The notes: generated by a model not told the origin, from the sequence alone. Numbered from the stretch's first letter, positions 8,965-18,460 are shown. The stretch: DNA of 64,000 nt from Acetobacter musti (GCF_011516835.1 NZ_WOTB01000021.1:1-64000); one strand, 5' to 3'. Translations and numbers: made by a program.

Positions 8965-10350
8965 ATGACAGACAGAAAAGCCGTCAGGACGATTGCCGCC
9001 GCGACTGTCGGCAATGCGCTGGAGTTCTTTGATTTTACGGTCTTCACTGCTTATGCGGCTTATATCGGCGACTATTTCTTCGAAAGTACGGATGACTATG
9101 TCCGCATTCTGCAGGCTGTTTCCGTGTTCGGTCTGGGATTTGTTGCCCGGCCGCTGGGAGCGCTGCTGATCGGCTATTATGCGGACACGCGAGGCCGCAA
9201 GGCGGCTATGACGCTCACGCTGCTTTCCATGTGTCTGGGATCGCTGCTGATCGCCGTTCTTCCGGGATACAGGACGATCGGCATTCTCGCGCCCATCCTG
9301 CTGCTCGTCGCCCGCCTGCTTCAGGGGTTCTCCGTCGGCGGAGAGATGGGGCCTGCCACGGCATTTCTGGTCGAATCAGCGCCCGATATGAAGACTTCCC
9401 GTCGCGCCGCGTCCTGGCAGCTGGCCAGCCAGTCCTTCGCCACGATTGCTTCCGGGCTGCTGGGCGCCGCCCTGAGCCTGCTCCTGACCCGGCATGAACT
9501 TGCCAGCTGGGGATGGCGGATTCCCTTTGCGATCGGTGCCATGATCGGTCCGGTGGGTCTGTGGCTCCGGGGGGCGCTGGAGGAGACGCTGGTGCCCGAA
9601 GCCGGCGATGCGCATCCGCCTCATATTCTGTCCGTATTCACCCGGCTGCCGGTGGAAGTTCTGTCCGGAATGCTGATTACCGCCGGGGGCACGGTGCTTC
9701 AGTATTTCTTTCTTTATTGCGCGCTGTTCGCTGGCAGGAATCTCCATTTCCATGCGCTTCCGGCCCTGTCGGTCAATATTGCGATCGGAGCCGGAACGGC
9801 GTTCGGGGCGATTGCCGGCGGCTATCTGGTCTCGATGGTGGGCCAGACAGCGATTGTCGTGAGCTGTCGCATCATTCTGGCCTGCACGATCGTGCCGGTC
9901 TTTGTGCTGTTTTCCCACGGCGCGGGCTTTCCGACCGTTTTCTCGCTTCTCGGACTGCTCGCCATTTTCCATGGCGCGGCCTCCGGAACCGGGACGGGAA
10001 TTCTGACGCGGCTCTTTCCCATGCCGGTCAGGACGGTGGGTGTGGGATGCGCCTATTCGCTGGCGGTTACGGTGTTCGGCGGGTCGGCCCAGCCCATTTT
10101 CACCGTGATCATCAGCCACACGGGAAGTTCCGTCTCATGGTGTTTCTATGTGGTGGCCATGGCCCTCTTCTCCACGGTTCCGTTTCTGTGGATGAGGAAA
10201 CGGCTGCGGGATGAGCCGGCCTCCCGGACATTCTCTGATTTCCAGCTGTCTGAAAGTATTTTTCATGAAGATGTCACCCGAAGACCTGTCGTCGTTTCTT
10301 GCGGAGCTCAGGGAGTGGGTCAGTATCGAGACGCCAACAGCCAGTCCTGA
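8965..10350 (+). CDS. MFS metabolite:H+ symporter (MHS family)
   Basis: An inner-membrane carrier of the major facilitator superfamily, metabolite:H+ symporter branch, which includes ProP, citrate and shikimate transporters. About 12 hydrophobic segments are visible. The N-terminus (ATVGNALEFFDFTVFTAYA) is a classic MHS helix 1, and the loop 2-3 motif appears as GYYADTRGRKAAM. A GTG at 8953 could also start it, but GGTGGA precedes the ATG at 8965. The last 29 codons overlap the next gene in another frame, and the C-terminus there has no family character, so the original stop may have been lost. The neighbouring M20 peptidase suggests a peptide- or amide-linked substrate, but this is a guess. 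Confidence 0.85.
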   Translation: MTDRKAVRTIAAATVGNALEFFDFTVFTAYAAYIGDYFFESTDDYVRILQAVSVFGLGFVARPLGALLIGYYADTRGRKAAMTLTLLSMCLGSLLIAVLPGYRTIGILAPILLLVARLLQGFSVGGEMGPATAFLVESAPDMKTSRRAASWQLASQSFATIASGLLGAALSLLLTRHELASWGWRIPFAIGAMIGPVGLWLRGALEETLVPEAGDAHPPHILSVFTRLPVEVLSGMLITAGGTVLQYFFLYCALFAGRNLHFHALPALSVNIAIGAGTAFGAIAGGYLVSMVGQTAIVVSCRIILACTIVPVFVLFSHGAGFPTVFSLLGLLAIFHGAASGTGTGILTRLFPMPVRTVGVGCAYSLAVTVFGGSAQPIFTVIISHTGSSVSWCFYVVAMALFSTVPFLWMRKRLRDEPASRTFSDFQLSESIFHEDVTRRPVVVSCGAQGVGQYRDANSQS

Positions 10351-11401
10351 AAAGGTCGATGCACTCGGGCGTCTGATCATATCCCGCGCCCGGGAGGCCG
10401 GGCTGGCGGCGGAAGTCCACGGCGGCAACAGGGATATACACGGCGCTCCGCTGGGCGACCACATGGTGCTGTACGATCCGGAGCGGATGTCGAACGAAAA
10501 GGGCATCCTGCTTCTCGGCCATATCGATACCGTTCATCCGTCCGGCACTCTTGCCGGCGGCCTGCCGTGGAGACAGGACGGAGACAGGCTGTACGGACCC
10601 GGTATTGCCGACATGAAGGCGGGCGTTCTGCTGGCCTTCAGGGTTCTTGCCGGGTTCTCGCGGAAATCGCCTCTGCCGATACGGATGCTGATTGTGTCGG
10701 ATGAGGAAATCGGCAGTCCGTCCTCCCGGCGTCTTATCGAGGAAGAGGCCGCCAGGGCAAAGTATGTGCTGGTGACGGAGCCGGGGCGGCCGGGCAACGG
10801 GATCGTGAGCGGCCGCAAGGGTGTGGGGCGCTATTTCCTCTCCTGTCATGGCCGCCCCGCGCATTCCGGCCGGGCTCATGCCGAAGGCCGGAGCGCGATC
10901 AGGGAACTGGCCCACCAGATCCTCGCTCTTGAGGCCATGACGGACGAAAGCCGGGGCATCACCGTCAATGTGGGTCTCATTGAGGGAGGCACGGGCGCCA
11001 ATGTCGTGGCCGAACATGCCTCGGCCGTTGTCGATCTGCGTGTTCCGGATGAAGCCACAGGCACGGAAATGAACGGGCGTATCCTTGGCCTCAAAGCAGC
11101 TGATCCGGATGTCGAGCTCACGGTTGAAGGCGCGATCAACCGGCCCGGCTATGTGAAGGACAGGGGGATCGCCGCTCTGGTCGAAAAGGCGGAACGCATT
11201 TCCAGAGCGGATGGGCAGGAGATTTTCGATCTGTCCACGGGCGGAGGTTCGGACGGCAATTTCTCCGCCGCCATGGGGGTGCCGACGCTCGATGCTCTCG
11301 GGGTTGTGGGACACGGCGCCCATACGTTGCAGGAGCATATTGAAATATCCAGCATTCCTGTCAGATGGAATCTGCTCACGGAGCTGGTCATGCAGGGCTG
11401 A
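10265..11401 (+). CDS. M20-family metallopeptidase, glutamate carboxypeptidase (CPG2)-like
   Basis: A dizinc hydrolase of the ArgE/DapE/CPG2 clan that removes a C-terminal amino acid or acyl group from small substrates; about 378 residues. Zinc-site motifs are GHIDTVHPSG, the bridging Asp in YGPGIADMKAG, and SDEEIGS with the catalytic Glu. The dimerisation domain follows (CHGRPAHSGRAHAEGRSA), and the last ligand His lies in GAHTLQEHIE. The start is taken at the ATG at 10265; the frame is open upstream to 10211. It overlaps the transporter by 86 bases, so the two are co-transcribed and probably act on the same imported compound. The exact substrate is unknown. Confidence 0.86.
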   Translation: MKMSPEDLSSFLAELREWVSIETPTASPEKVDALGRLIISRAREAGLAAEVHGGNRDIHGAPLGDHMVLYDPERMSNEKGILLLGHIDTVHPSGTLAGGLPWRQDGDRLYGPGIADMKAGVLLAFRVLAGFSRKSPLPIRMLIVSDEEIGSPSSRRLIEEEAARAKYVLVTEPGRPGNGIVSGRKGVGRYFLSCHGRPAHSGRAHAEGRSAIRELAHQILALEAMTDESRGITVNVGLIEGGTGANVVAEHASAVVDLRVPDEATGTEMNGRILGLKAADPDVELTVEGAINRPGYVKDRGIAALVEKAERISRADGQEIFDLSTGGGSDGNFSAAMGVPTLDALGVVGHGAHTLQEHIEISSIPVRWNLLTELVMQG

Positions 11402-11450
11402 GGGGCTGTTTCAAAAGCCTGCCTGTGAAACCTCAATCTAAATTATAAAG

Positions 11451-11526
11451 AAGTTTTTGGTGGAGCTTTTTCAGAAAGCTTCAGAGACGCTGCCTTTTTT
11501 CAAAAAGGCGGCACCCAGAAACTTTT
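11451..11526 (+). repeat. Dispersed cloverleaf-like hairpin element, family 1 copy A
   Basis: The core has an outer stem (AAGTTTTTGGTG pairing imperfectly with CACCCAGAAACTTTT) enclosing two hairpins, at about 11463-11482 and 11489-11512. Two further copies lie at 19795-19871 and 31714-31791. Flanking sequence upstream (GGGGCTGTTTCAAAAGCCTG at 11402-11421) is shared with copy C. It follows the M20 peptidase stop and ends in an AT-rich tract, so it could terminate transcription. Confidence 0.75.
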
Positions 11527-12101
11527 ATTAATTTTTATCAAAGGCTTGTCGCGACGTACTTTTTGCTGTCCGGGCGTCAGATGGAGCGGAGTGCCGCGTA
11601 TTTTCAGCAGGCATATGGCGGTGCATGTGTGGAAGGCTGTCGGGGGCTCAGTGGGATCGTTTATGGGTGATCGTAACGGTCTTCAGTGGGACGCTGTTCC
11701 GAAAATTACGTCATCTGGCTTTCGGGCTGTAAAGAGATCTGATGCACAGCTCCTCTTCATAAGAACCTGTTAATCACTGAATGCTTTTAATATTTAAGTC
11801 ATTCACAGGGGGGCAGACTGAGCTTCTGTTGTGGAGCGACGTGCTGCTTTCGCGGCAGAAGGGGTTTTAACAGGCTGTTTTCGGGCGGGCTCAGGGCCGG
11901 GCTGGTTTTGTTCTTTATTATGCAGAGGGTATGGCTGCTGGCGGAGCTTTTTCCGGGGTGTCCTGACACGGCGATGACCGGTATGGTGCGCGGCGAAACG
12001 GAGGCGGGGCGGCCGGTTTGCGGCTGATCTCTCTGACGGGGCGGAAGTGAAGGCGGGTCTGGCGGAAGGGCCGGGCCGGTGCAGCGGGGTACGGGTGTCT
12101 G
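11527..12101. other. Intergenic region before the GT8-like gene
   Basis: Roughly 575 bases without a recognisable gene. The 28 bases at 11750-11777 resemble, inverted, 8784-8807. Short open frames on both strands look like chance. The promoter of the downstream glycosyltransferase should be in the last 200 bases, but no clear -35/-10 pair stands out. Confidence 0.4.
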
Positions 12102-13823
12102 ATGGACGGTTTTCTTCTGGATTACTGGGGCAATATTCTTGATTTCGATGAAAATCAGGGTGTTGTCGTCAATCGTCGTATCGATGCAGCGTCGCCGAAA
12201 CTCCGTGTGTCTGTCGACGGGGATGTCGCCAGCTTTTCTTTTTGCAATGCGCAGGGCGTGTGGGAAGGGCTTTCGGTTTTTCCGGACAGGCGTCTTCGGG
12301 CCGGGGAGACGCTTGCGGGATCGTTTTCCGTGTCCTGGCAGCGGAGCGGGGTGAAGTATCCGGCTTTCGGATATAACGGGCTTTTCCTCAGCGTCTCGCC
12401 GGACGGGACGGTGGCGGTCGACAAGACGCGGGTGTTCGACTGGGAGACGTTCCGCTTTCTGTCCGAAGATGAGTTTCGCCGGCTGACCTGGGTGACGGAA
12501 CATGCGTGGTATTCGCGGTCCCAGGACAGGATTGTTGCGAAGCCGGTTCCGGTGCGGGACAATTTTACCCTCGATTTTTCCGGTCTGCCTGTACGGATCG
12601 ACGATCTTTTTGAGGTGGTTTCGCAGTCCGGCCTGAAAACCATCGATGTTTTCTACGACACCTGGCGGCTGGAACGGCTGGAGCTGTTTAATCCCGTTAT
12701 TTACTGCTGTTCTTTCGGGCGGGACGAGGCGTTTGAGTCGCTGGAGATGACGGTTGAGTCGCTGCGGCGGTTTGCGGGATATGACGGCGATATAAAGGTT
12801 CTGACCGAGCGTGACCCGGAGGAGGTCAGGCGGCGGTATGCGTCGCTGCGCGATGAGAAGGTCGGGCTGGTGCCGTATGTGCCGCTGGATCTGATCGATT
12901 ACATGTCCTCACGGTTCGATATTGGTAATTATGAGGAGTTTCAGCAGTATCAGCCGATTTTGTATCTCGATACGGATATTATTGTCGGGCGCTCTGTTGA
13001 TGATCTTTTTCTGAATATTATCCGTGATCCGGCGTCCGCTGTTTATGTGTATGTCGAGACGCGGGCTCCGGCGGAGGCGAATTACTGGGGCAAGGAACTG
13101 TTCGACAACGATCCGTTCTCCGTCATGCCTGATTACGGGTTCAGCACGGGTGTGATGGCGTTCCGGACTCTCGATGGCGCCGATTCTTTTCTGAAGGCGG
13201 TCAGGCAGGTGATTTTCCGGCAGAGCCGGGAGCTGGGGTCGCGGCTGCATCTGCGCTGCTACGATCAGCCGGTGGCGAATTATGTGCTGGCGAAGATGGG
13301 ATGCAGCACGGATGCGCAGTTGCTGAACCGGTTCGTGGTCAATTTCGACATGAAAATGAATCATGTGGATGCGGCCGGTTATGATGCCTATGTCTCGGCG
13401 TTACGGGAGCCGGTGCTGCATTTTGCCGGTGGTGTCGGGGGGTATGACTGGAAGCTCGGGGCGATGCGTCGTTATCGGGAGTGGCTGCTGCGCCCGGACC
13501 GGCTGGAGCCGGAGCGGGTCGTGCCAGAGCAGGCGATATCGGAGTTCGCGGTGCCGGAGCGGGCTGTGCCGGATTTTGCGGAGCCGGATTTTGCGGAGGC
13601 GGGGCTTCCCGGGGCTGGCATGTCCGCGATCGGGGTGACGCAGCCTGGAACGGTTGAAGCGGAGAAGGCTGAGGCTGAGAGTTCCGGAGCCGGACGGGGG
13701 CTGGTTCCGGAGAGTGCCGGCCTGGAGAGGCTGGTGCCGGAGAAGATGTCAGAGAATTTCCCGCCAGAGAATCTGGTATCAGAGGATCTGGCGCCGAAGG
13801 GGCTGCGGAGCGGGCGGCGCTGA
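12102..13823 (+). CDS. Putative GT8-like glycosyltransferase with pentad-repeat tail
   Basis: A 573-residue protein. Residues 1-195 form an unrecognised N-terminal domain. From about 197 a nucleotide-diphospho-sugar transferase fold begins (NPVIYCCSFGRDEAFESLEM), with the metal-binding LDTD at 289-292, and runs to about 460. Similar architectures are, as I recall, common in acetic acid bacteria, but acceptor and sugar are unknown. The tail (467-503 and 534-567) is a degenerate five-residue repeat rich in P, E and D, described separately. No signal peptide is seen. It stands alone, with about 300 bases before lysA. The start is the only good ATG, although its ribosome site is weak. Confidence 0.7.
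   Translation: MDGFLLDYWGNILDFDENQGVVVNRRIDAASPKLRVSVDGDVASFSFCNAQGVWEGLSVFPDRRLRAGETLAGSFSVSWQRSGVKYPAFGYNGLFLSVSPDGTVAVDKTRVFDWETFRFLSEDEFRRLTWVTEHAWYSRSQDRIVAKPVPVRDNFTLDFSGLPVRIDDLFEVVSQSGLKTIDVFYDTWRLERLELFNPVIYCCSFGRDEAFESLEMTVESLRRFAGYDGDIKVLTERDPEEVRRRYASLRDEKVGLVPYVPLDLIDYMSSRFDIGNYEEFQQYQPILYLDTDIIVGRSVDDLFLNIIRDPASAVYVYVETRAPAEANYWGKELFDNDPFSVMPDYGFSTGVMAFRTLDGADSFLKAVRQVIFRQSRELGSRLHLRCYDQPVANYVLAKMGCSTDAQLLNRFVVNFDMKMNHVDAAGYDAYVSALREPVLHFAGGVGGYDWKLGAMRRYREWLLRPDRLEPERVVPEQAISEFAVPERAVPDFAEPDFAEAGLPGAGMSAIGVTQPGTVEAEKAEAESSGAGRGLVPESAGLERLVPEKMSENFPPENLVSEDLAPKGLRSGRR
13500..13802 (+). repeat. 15-base tandem repeats coding a degenerate pentapeptide
   Basis: Two blocks inside the glycosyltransferase tail. 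The first reads PDRLE, PERVV, PEQAI, SEFAV, PERAV, PDFAE, PDFAE; the second reads PESAG, LERLV, PEKMS, ENFPP, ENLVS, EDLAP. The DNA unit is 15 bases, for example CCAGAGAATCTGGTA followed by TCAGAGGATCTGGCG. Similar units code the N-terminus of the MlaF-like ATPase at 55079-55168. Confidence 0.7.
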
Positions 13824-14123
13824 GACGGGGGCTGGTTCGCAGGGTTCTGTGGGGCTGACGGAAAGGCTGCTGGCGGGGATCAGTGAGGCGGGACCGGTCT
13901 GAAGCGGGGGCTGCGGGTTTCGATGTTTCGGGGTGGTGCGGTTCAGGGAGTGGTTCTGTCGCGTGGCTGACGGGGCGGGGTGATTTTCAGGGCGGCTCTG
14001 TTCCGTGTTTTTTCTTCCCGCGGTCTGTCCCGTGGCCTGTGTGGCTGCTGTGGGTTCCTGTTTCCCTGCCTGGCCCGTGTTTCCCTACTTGGAGAGAGGC
14101 AGGCGAGCCGGTAACGTTGGGGG
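13824..14123. other. Intergenic region upstream of lysA
   Basis: Three hundred bases, G- and T-rich on the plus strand, with no gene I can support. It must hold the lysA promoter. No structured leader or lysine riboswitch was recognised. Confidence 0.4.
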
Positions 14124-15467
14124 ATGGCCGAACCGATCGTATTTTCCTCTCCTGACCCGACGATGCGCGAGCTTCTCGCGACGCATCCGCAGCTGACGCT
14201 CGACGTGCAGTGCGGGCTGATGCTGGAGGGCGTGCCGCTGCTGGCGATTGCCGATGAGATGGGCACGCCGTGCTGGGTGGTCAGCGCGGGGACGCTGCGG
14301 GCGCGGGCGGGGCGTCTGCTCGGGGCGATGGCGCAGGCGGGGCTTTCCGTTTCGCCGCATTTCGCGGTGAAGGCGAACGATCATCTCGCGGTTCTGGAAA
14401 TTCTGGGACAGGCCGGGTTCGGGGCGGATGTGGTCAGCGGGGGCGAACTGCTGCGGGCGCGGAAGGCGGGGATTCCGGCGTCCCGGATCGTGTTTTCCGG
14501 CGTGGGCAAGACGGATGCGGAGCTGCGGCTGGCGCTGGCCGAGGGCATTGCCCAGGTGAATGTGGAGAGCGCGGAGGAGCTGGAGATTCTCTCGGGGCTG
14601 GCGGTGCAGACCGGGCGTGAGATGAGGGTGCTGCTGCGGGTCAATCCGGATGTGGATGCGGGTACGCATGCCAAGATCACGACGGGCGTGGCCGGAAATA
14701 AGTTCGGTGTTCCGTGGGATGAGGCGCTGGAGCTGTACCGGCGGGCGGCGGCGCTGCCGGGCGTCCGGGCGGCTGGTTATGCGATGCATATCGGGAGCCA
14801 GATTCTCTCGGCGGCGCCGTTCCGGGCGGCCTATGCGCGGATGGCGGAGCTTGTGCGGGCGACGCGGGAGGCGGGGCTGCCGGTCAGCGTCGTGGATTGC
14901 GGCGGCGGGCTCGGGATCTGTTATCGCGATGAGGGCGAGGGATCACCGGATGCGTGGGCCGGAGCGATCCGGGCGGAGCTTGGCGGCCTGGATGTGCGTC
15001 TGGCGATCGAGCCGGGGCGGTGGATCGCGGCGCCGGCCGGCGTGCTGCTGTCGACGGTCGTGCTGCGCAAGGCGGTGACGGGCGGGGCGCCGTTCATCAT
15101 TCTCGACGCGGCGATGAACGATCTGTTGAGGCCTTCGCTTTATGATGCCTGGCATGGAATCGTGCCTTTATCCCCCCGGGACGCTGTGGCGGAGCCGGAG
15201 ATCGCGGCTGTTGTCGGGCCGGTCTGCGAGTCCGGGGACATGTTCGCGCAGGAGCGGAGCCTGCCGCGGCTGGAGCGCGGGGCGCGGGTGGCGGTGCTCG
15301 ATACCGGGGCGTACGGGGCGGTGATGAGTTCCACGTATAATGCCCGGCCGCTGGCGGCGCAGGTGCTGGTGGACGGGGATCGCTGGTCGGTCATCCGGGC
15401 GCGGCAGGGTGTGGAGGCGCTCTGGGCGGAGGATATCGTGCCTGAGCGGATCAGATCGCCGGTATGA
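14124..15467 (+). CDS. lysA: Diaminopimelate decarboxylase
   Basis: PLP enzyme of the alanine-racemase fold that decarboxylates meso-diaminopimelate to lysine, the last step of the pathway. The PLP lysine is near residue 83 (FAVKANDH). The HIGSQ motif, the glycine-rich phosphate loop in DCGGGLGICY, EPGRWI, and the substrate Cys in CESGD follow in the expected order. The 447-residue length is slightly above average owing to an N-terminal extension. Its stop overlaps the start of the downstream TIGR02302 gene by four bases (ATGA), so the two are co-translated. Confidence 0.95.
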   Translation: MAEPIVFSSPDPTMRELLATHPQLTLDVQCGLMLEGVPLLAIADEMGTPCWVVSAGTLRARAGRLLGAMAQAGLSVSPHFAVKANDHLAVLEILGQAGFGADVVSGGELLRARKAGIPASRIVFSGVGKTDAELRLALAEGIAQVNVESAEELEILSGLAVQTGREMRVLLRVNPDVDAGTHAKITTGVAGNKFGVPWDEALELYRRAAALPGVRAAGYAMHIGSQILSAAPFRAAYARMAELVRATREAGLPVSVVDCGGGLGICYRDEGEGSPDAWAGAIRAELGGLDVRLAIEPGRWIAAPAGVLLSTVVLRKAVTGGAPFIILDAAMNDLLRPSLYDAWHGIVPLSPRDAVAEPEIAAVVGPVCESGDMFAQERSLPRLERGARVAVLDTGAYGAVMSSTYNARPLAAQVLVDGDRWSVIRARQGVEALWAEDIVPERIRSPV

Positions 15468-18460
15468 GCGGGACGCAGCATCCGGGGGCGGGTTTTTCGG
15501 GAGGCGGTTCTTCCGGTTCCGGGTCTTCAGGGCGTGGTTCCGGGCGGGCTCCGGGGGGTGACGGGGCGCCGTCGCCGCTGGCGCTGCTGACGGCGGCGCG
15601 GCTCCGGGCGCGGCGGGTTCTTGCGGCCGAGGATGTGACGCGGCGGCTGGTGCCGGCGATTGCTGTGGTGCTGCTCTGGATTCTGGCGGCGCTGCTGCGG
15701 CTGCCGCAGTCACTTCCCGACTGGCTGCATCTGATTGCCGAGCTGGCCTGTCTGGCGGCGGTGATCTGGCTCGCGCGGCGGGGGCTGGCCGGGTATGAGC
15801 CGCCTTCCGAAGGGGCGGCGGACCGGCGGCTGGAAAAGGTTTCGGGGCTGGCGCACCGGCCGCTGGCCAGTCTGACGGACAGATCGTCGGGGATCGGGTC
15901 TCAGGCGCTGTGGACGGCCTATCAGAGCCGGCTGATCGCGTCTCTTGGTCCGCTTCGCGCCGGCTGGCCTAAATTGCGGTTCGCGGCGCGCGATCCGTGG
16001 CGGGCGGCGGTGCTGCTGCTGCCGGCTGTCGTGATTGCGGCAGTGCTGGCGGGCGGTCATGCGCCGGGGCGTGTCGCGGCGGCGCTGGTGCCGGGGTGGG
16101 ACGATCCCGATGTGCCGCTGCCGCATGTGGAGGCGTGGATCACGCCGCCGCCTTATGCGCCGTCGGCTCCGGTGTTTCTGAAATCCGGCCGGGTTGCCGG
16201 CTCCGTGCCGGAGGGGGCGGTGCTGACGGCGACGGTGACGGGGCTGCACGGGACGCCGGTGCTGGACGGGCACCTGCTGGATGAGAAGCAGCAGGCGCTG
16301 GATAAACGCTCGTGGCGGGTGGAGGGGAAGCTCGGCTCTTCCGGCTGGCTGGCGCTGCGGGCGCGTGGGCGGACGATTGCGCGGTGGGACATCACGGTTG
16401 CGCCGGATGCGGTGCCGTCGGTGAAGTGGGGCGCGGAGCCGGGCGGTGAGAAGGGCGGGCGGCGGACCCGGATTCCGTTCGAGGCGCATCATGCGTACGG
16501 GATTGCGTCGCTGGTGGTGGAGATGCGGCTGGCGCATCCGTCCTTTCTGGCGAAAAAGCGGGTTCTGCGGGTGCCGCTGCCGCTTTCCGGCCATCCTGTC
16601 GAGGCGAAGGGGACGGCGACGCCGGACCTGTCTTCCGATCCGTGGGCTGGCGAGGAAGTTTCGGCCGTGCTGGTGGCGACGAGTGTCAGCCATCGGGAGG
16701 GGCGGAGTCAGGCGGTGACGTTCCTGCTGGGCTCGCGGCAGTTCAAATCGCCGGTGGCGCGGGCGGTGCTGGATCTGCGGAAGCGGCTGGCTCTGGGATC
16801 GGAATCGCGGAGCGCGGCGTCTGAGGATCTGGCGGCGCTGGGGGAGACGCCGGGACCGATTGCTGAAAATACGGGGATGTTTCTCAATCTGACGGCGACG
16901 GCGTCTCTGCTGGCGGACCCGGATGTGGAGGATGACGCGGCGCGGGATGAGGCGGTCGGCCGGCTGTGGGATCTGGCGCTAAACATCGAGGACCGGCTGC
17001 ATGGCGGCGCGGAGGGGGCTCTGGCGTCGATCGATGTGCGGGCGGCGCAGGAGGCTGTCGAGCAGCAGCTCCGGCATATGCGCGAGGACAACGCGCACGG
17101 GCCTGAGGCGCAGGCGGAGCTGCAGCGGCGGATGCAGGCGCTGCGGCAGGCGATTGCGCGGAAGATGCAGGCGCTGGCGCATCAGGCGATAAAGGACGGG
17201 ACGGCGATTCCCGATCTGCCGGGGCTGTCGAAGAATGGCGACAGGGCGTTTCAGCGGCTGATGCAGCGGCTTCAGAGCGATGCCGCTGAGGGGCGCGAGG
17301 GCGCGATGGACAAGCTGCAGCAGCTTGAGGATTCCATTGAGCGCATGCGGAACGCGACGCCGCAGGATATGGCGCAGCTGGCGCGGCAGATGGAGGCGCA
17401 GCAGAAGCTGAAGGACCAGACGGAGGGGTTGCAGGATCTGGTGAAGCAGCAGACTTCGCTGCTGGATCATGCGCAGTCGCGGCTTGACCGGGTCCGGCGG
17501 GCGGATGAGGCGCGGCAGGCACGGATGTCGCCGCCGGACGAGGACGGGGACAGCGATCTGTCGACGATGTCGACGCAGGAGCTGCTGCGAAAGCTCGGGC
17601 TTGTGCCGCCGCCGGGAGAGAGTGGTCAGGAGCCGCCGGCGGGTGGAGAGACGACGGGCCGTGAAAATTCCGGCGGGGGGCAGGGTCAGCCTGGAGGGCG
17701 GCCGGGAGATCAGTCGTCGCCGGAGCAGTCTGAGAGACAGTCGGGCGCTCAGGCGGGGTCTGGCGGGCAGCCGGAGAGTGGCCAGTCCGGAAATGATCAA
17801 TCTGAAAATGGCCAGCAGGGTGTCGCGGGTCAGGGCGGCGGTTCGGATGCCGCGAATACGGCGGCGCTGGATCAGCGGCAGGCGGACAGGGCGTCCCAGC
17901 ATGCGCTGATGCGGGCGACGGATGAGCTGAATCAGGAATTTAAGGATCTGACCGGCAAGGAGACGCCGGCTTTCGCGAAGGCTCAGGCGGACATGCGCGA
18001 TGCGCGTCATGCGCTGGCGTCCGGGAATGACTCGCAGGCGGTGACGGCGCAGATGAAGGCGTTGCAGGAGTTGCAGCAGGGGCGGCAGCAGATGCGGCAG
18101 TCTTTGCAGAGCAAGGGCGGCAGTTCGGGGGCGACGAGTTTTCTGCCGTCCTTTGGCGGTCGGGGCAGCGGGAGCGGTGACGATCAGGCGAGCGGGAGTG
18201 GCGGCGGCGACGGAGGCGATGACGGGGGTGATGGCGGTGACGAGGCTGCGGGTGACGACCGGAACGCCGATCGCGATCCGCTGGGCCGTGCGACCGGAGA
18301 GGGCAGTGACGCCGGGGCGAATGACGGGGGGCATATTCCGGATGCGGCTTCCCGCGAGCGGGCGCATGAGATCGAGGAGGAGCTGCGACGGCGTGATTCC
18401 GACCGGACCCGGCCACCGCAGGAGCTGGAATATCTGGACCGGCTGCTGAAGTCGTTCTGA
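15464..18460 (+). CDS. TIGR02302/DUF4175-family membrane protein
   Basis: A 998-residue protein of an alphaproteobacterial family whose function is not established. Residues 1-30 are Ser/Gly-rich; two hydrophobic segments lie near 65-85 and 90-105 and a third near 180-200. A beta-rich domain follows (ITPPPYAPSAPVFLK, a family hallmark), then a long helical Gln/Arg/Met-rich region near 520-680. The C-terminal 300 residues are very low in complexity: Gly/Gln/Ser-rich, then a Gly/Asp-rich stretch near 895-935. Association with lysA hints at a cell-wall role, but that is inference. Downstream is a GNAT gene 20 bases away. Confidence 0.85.
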   Translation: MSGTQHPGAGFSGGGSSGSGSSGRGSGRAPGGDGAPSPLALLTAARLRARRVLAAEDVTRRLVPAIAVVLLWILAALLRLPQSLPDWLHLIAELACLAAVIWLARRGLAGYEPPSEGAADRRLEKVSGLAHRPLASLTDRSSGIGSQALWTAYQSRLIASLGPLRAGWPKLRFAARDPWRAAVLLLPAVVIAAVLAGGHAPGRVAAALVPGWDDPDVPLPHVEAWITPPPYAPSAPVFLKSGRVAGSVPEGAVLTATVTGLHGTPVLDGHLLDEKQQALDKRSWRVEGKLGSSGWLALRARGRTIARWDITVAPDAVPSVKWGAEPGGEKGGRRTRIPFEAHHAYGIASLVVEMRLAHPSFLAKKRVLRVPLPLSGHPVEAKGTATPDLSSDPWAGEEVSAVLVATSVSHREGRSQAVTFLLGSRQFKSPVARAVLDLRKRLALGSESRSAASEDLAALGETPGPIAENTGMFLNLTATASLLADPDVEDDAARDEAVGRLWDLALNIEDRLHGGAEGALASIDVRAAQEAVEQQLRHMREDNAHGPEAQAELQRRMQALRQAIARKMQALAHQAIKDGTAIPDLPGLSKNGDRAFQRLMQRLQSDAAEGREGAMDKLQQLEDSIERMRNATPQDMAQLARQMEAQQKLKDQTEGLQDLVKQQTSLLDHAQSRLDRVRRADEARQARMSPPDEDGDSDLSTMSTQELLRKLGLVPPPGESGQEPPAGGETTGRENSGGGQGQPGGRPGDQSSPEQSERQSGAQAGSGGQPESGQSGNDQSENGQQGVAGQGGGSDAANTAALDQRQADRASQHALMRATDELNQEFKDLTGKETPAFAKAQADMRDARHALASGNDSQAVTAQMKALQELQQGRQQMRQSLQSKGGSSGATSFLPSFGGRGSGSGDDQASGSGGGDGGDDGGDGGDEAAGDDRNADRDPLGRATGEGSDAGANDGGHIPDAASRERAHEIEEELRRRDSDRTRPPQELEYLDRLLKSF

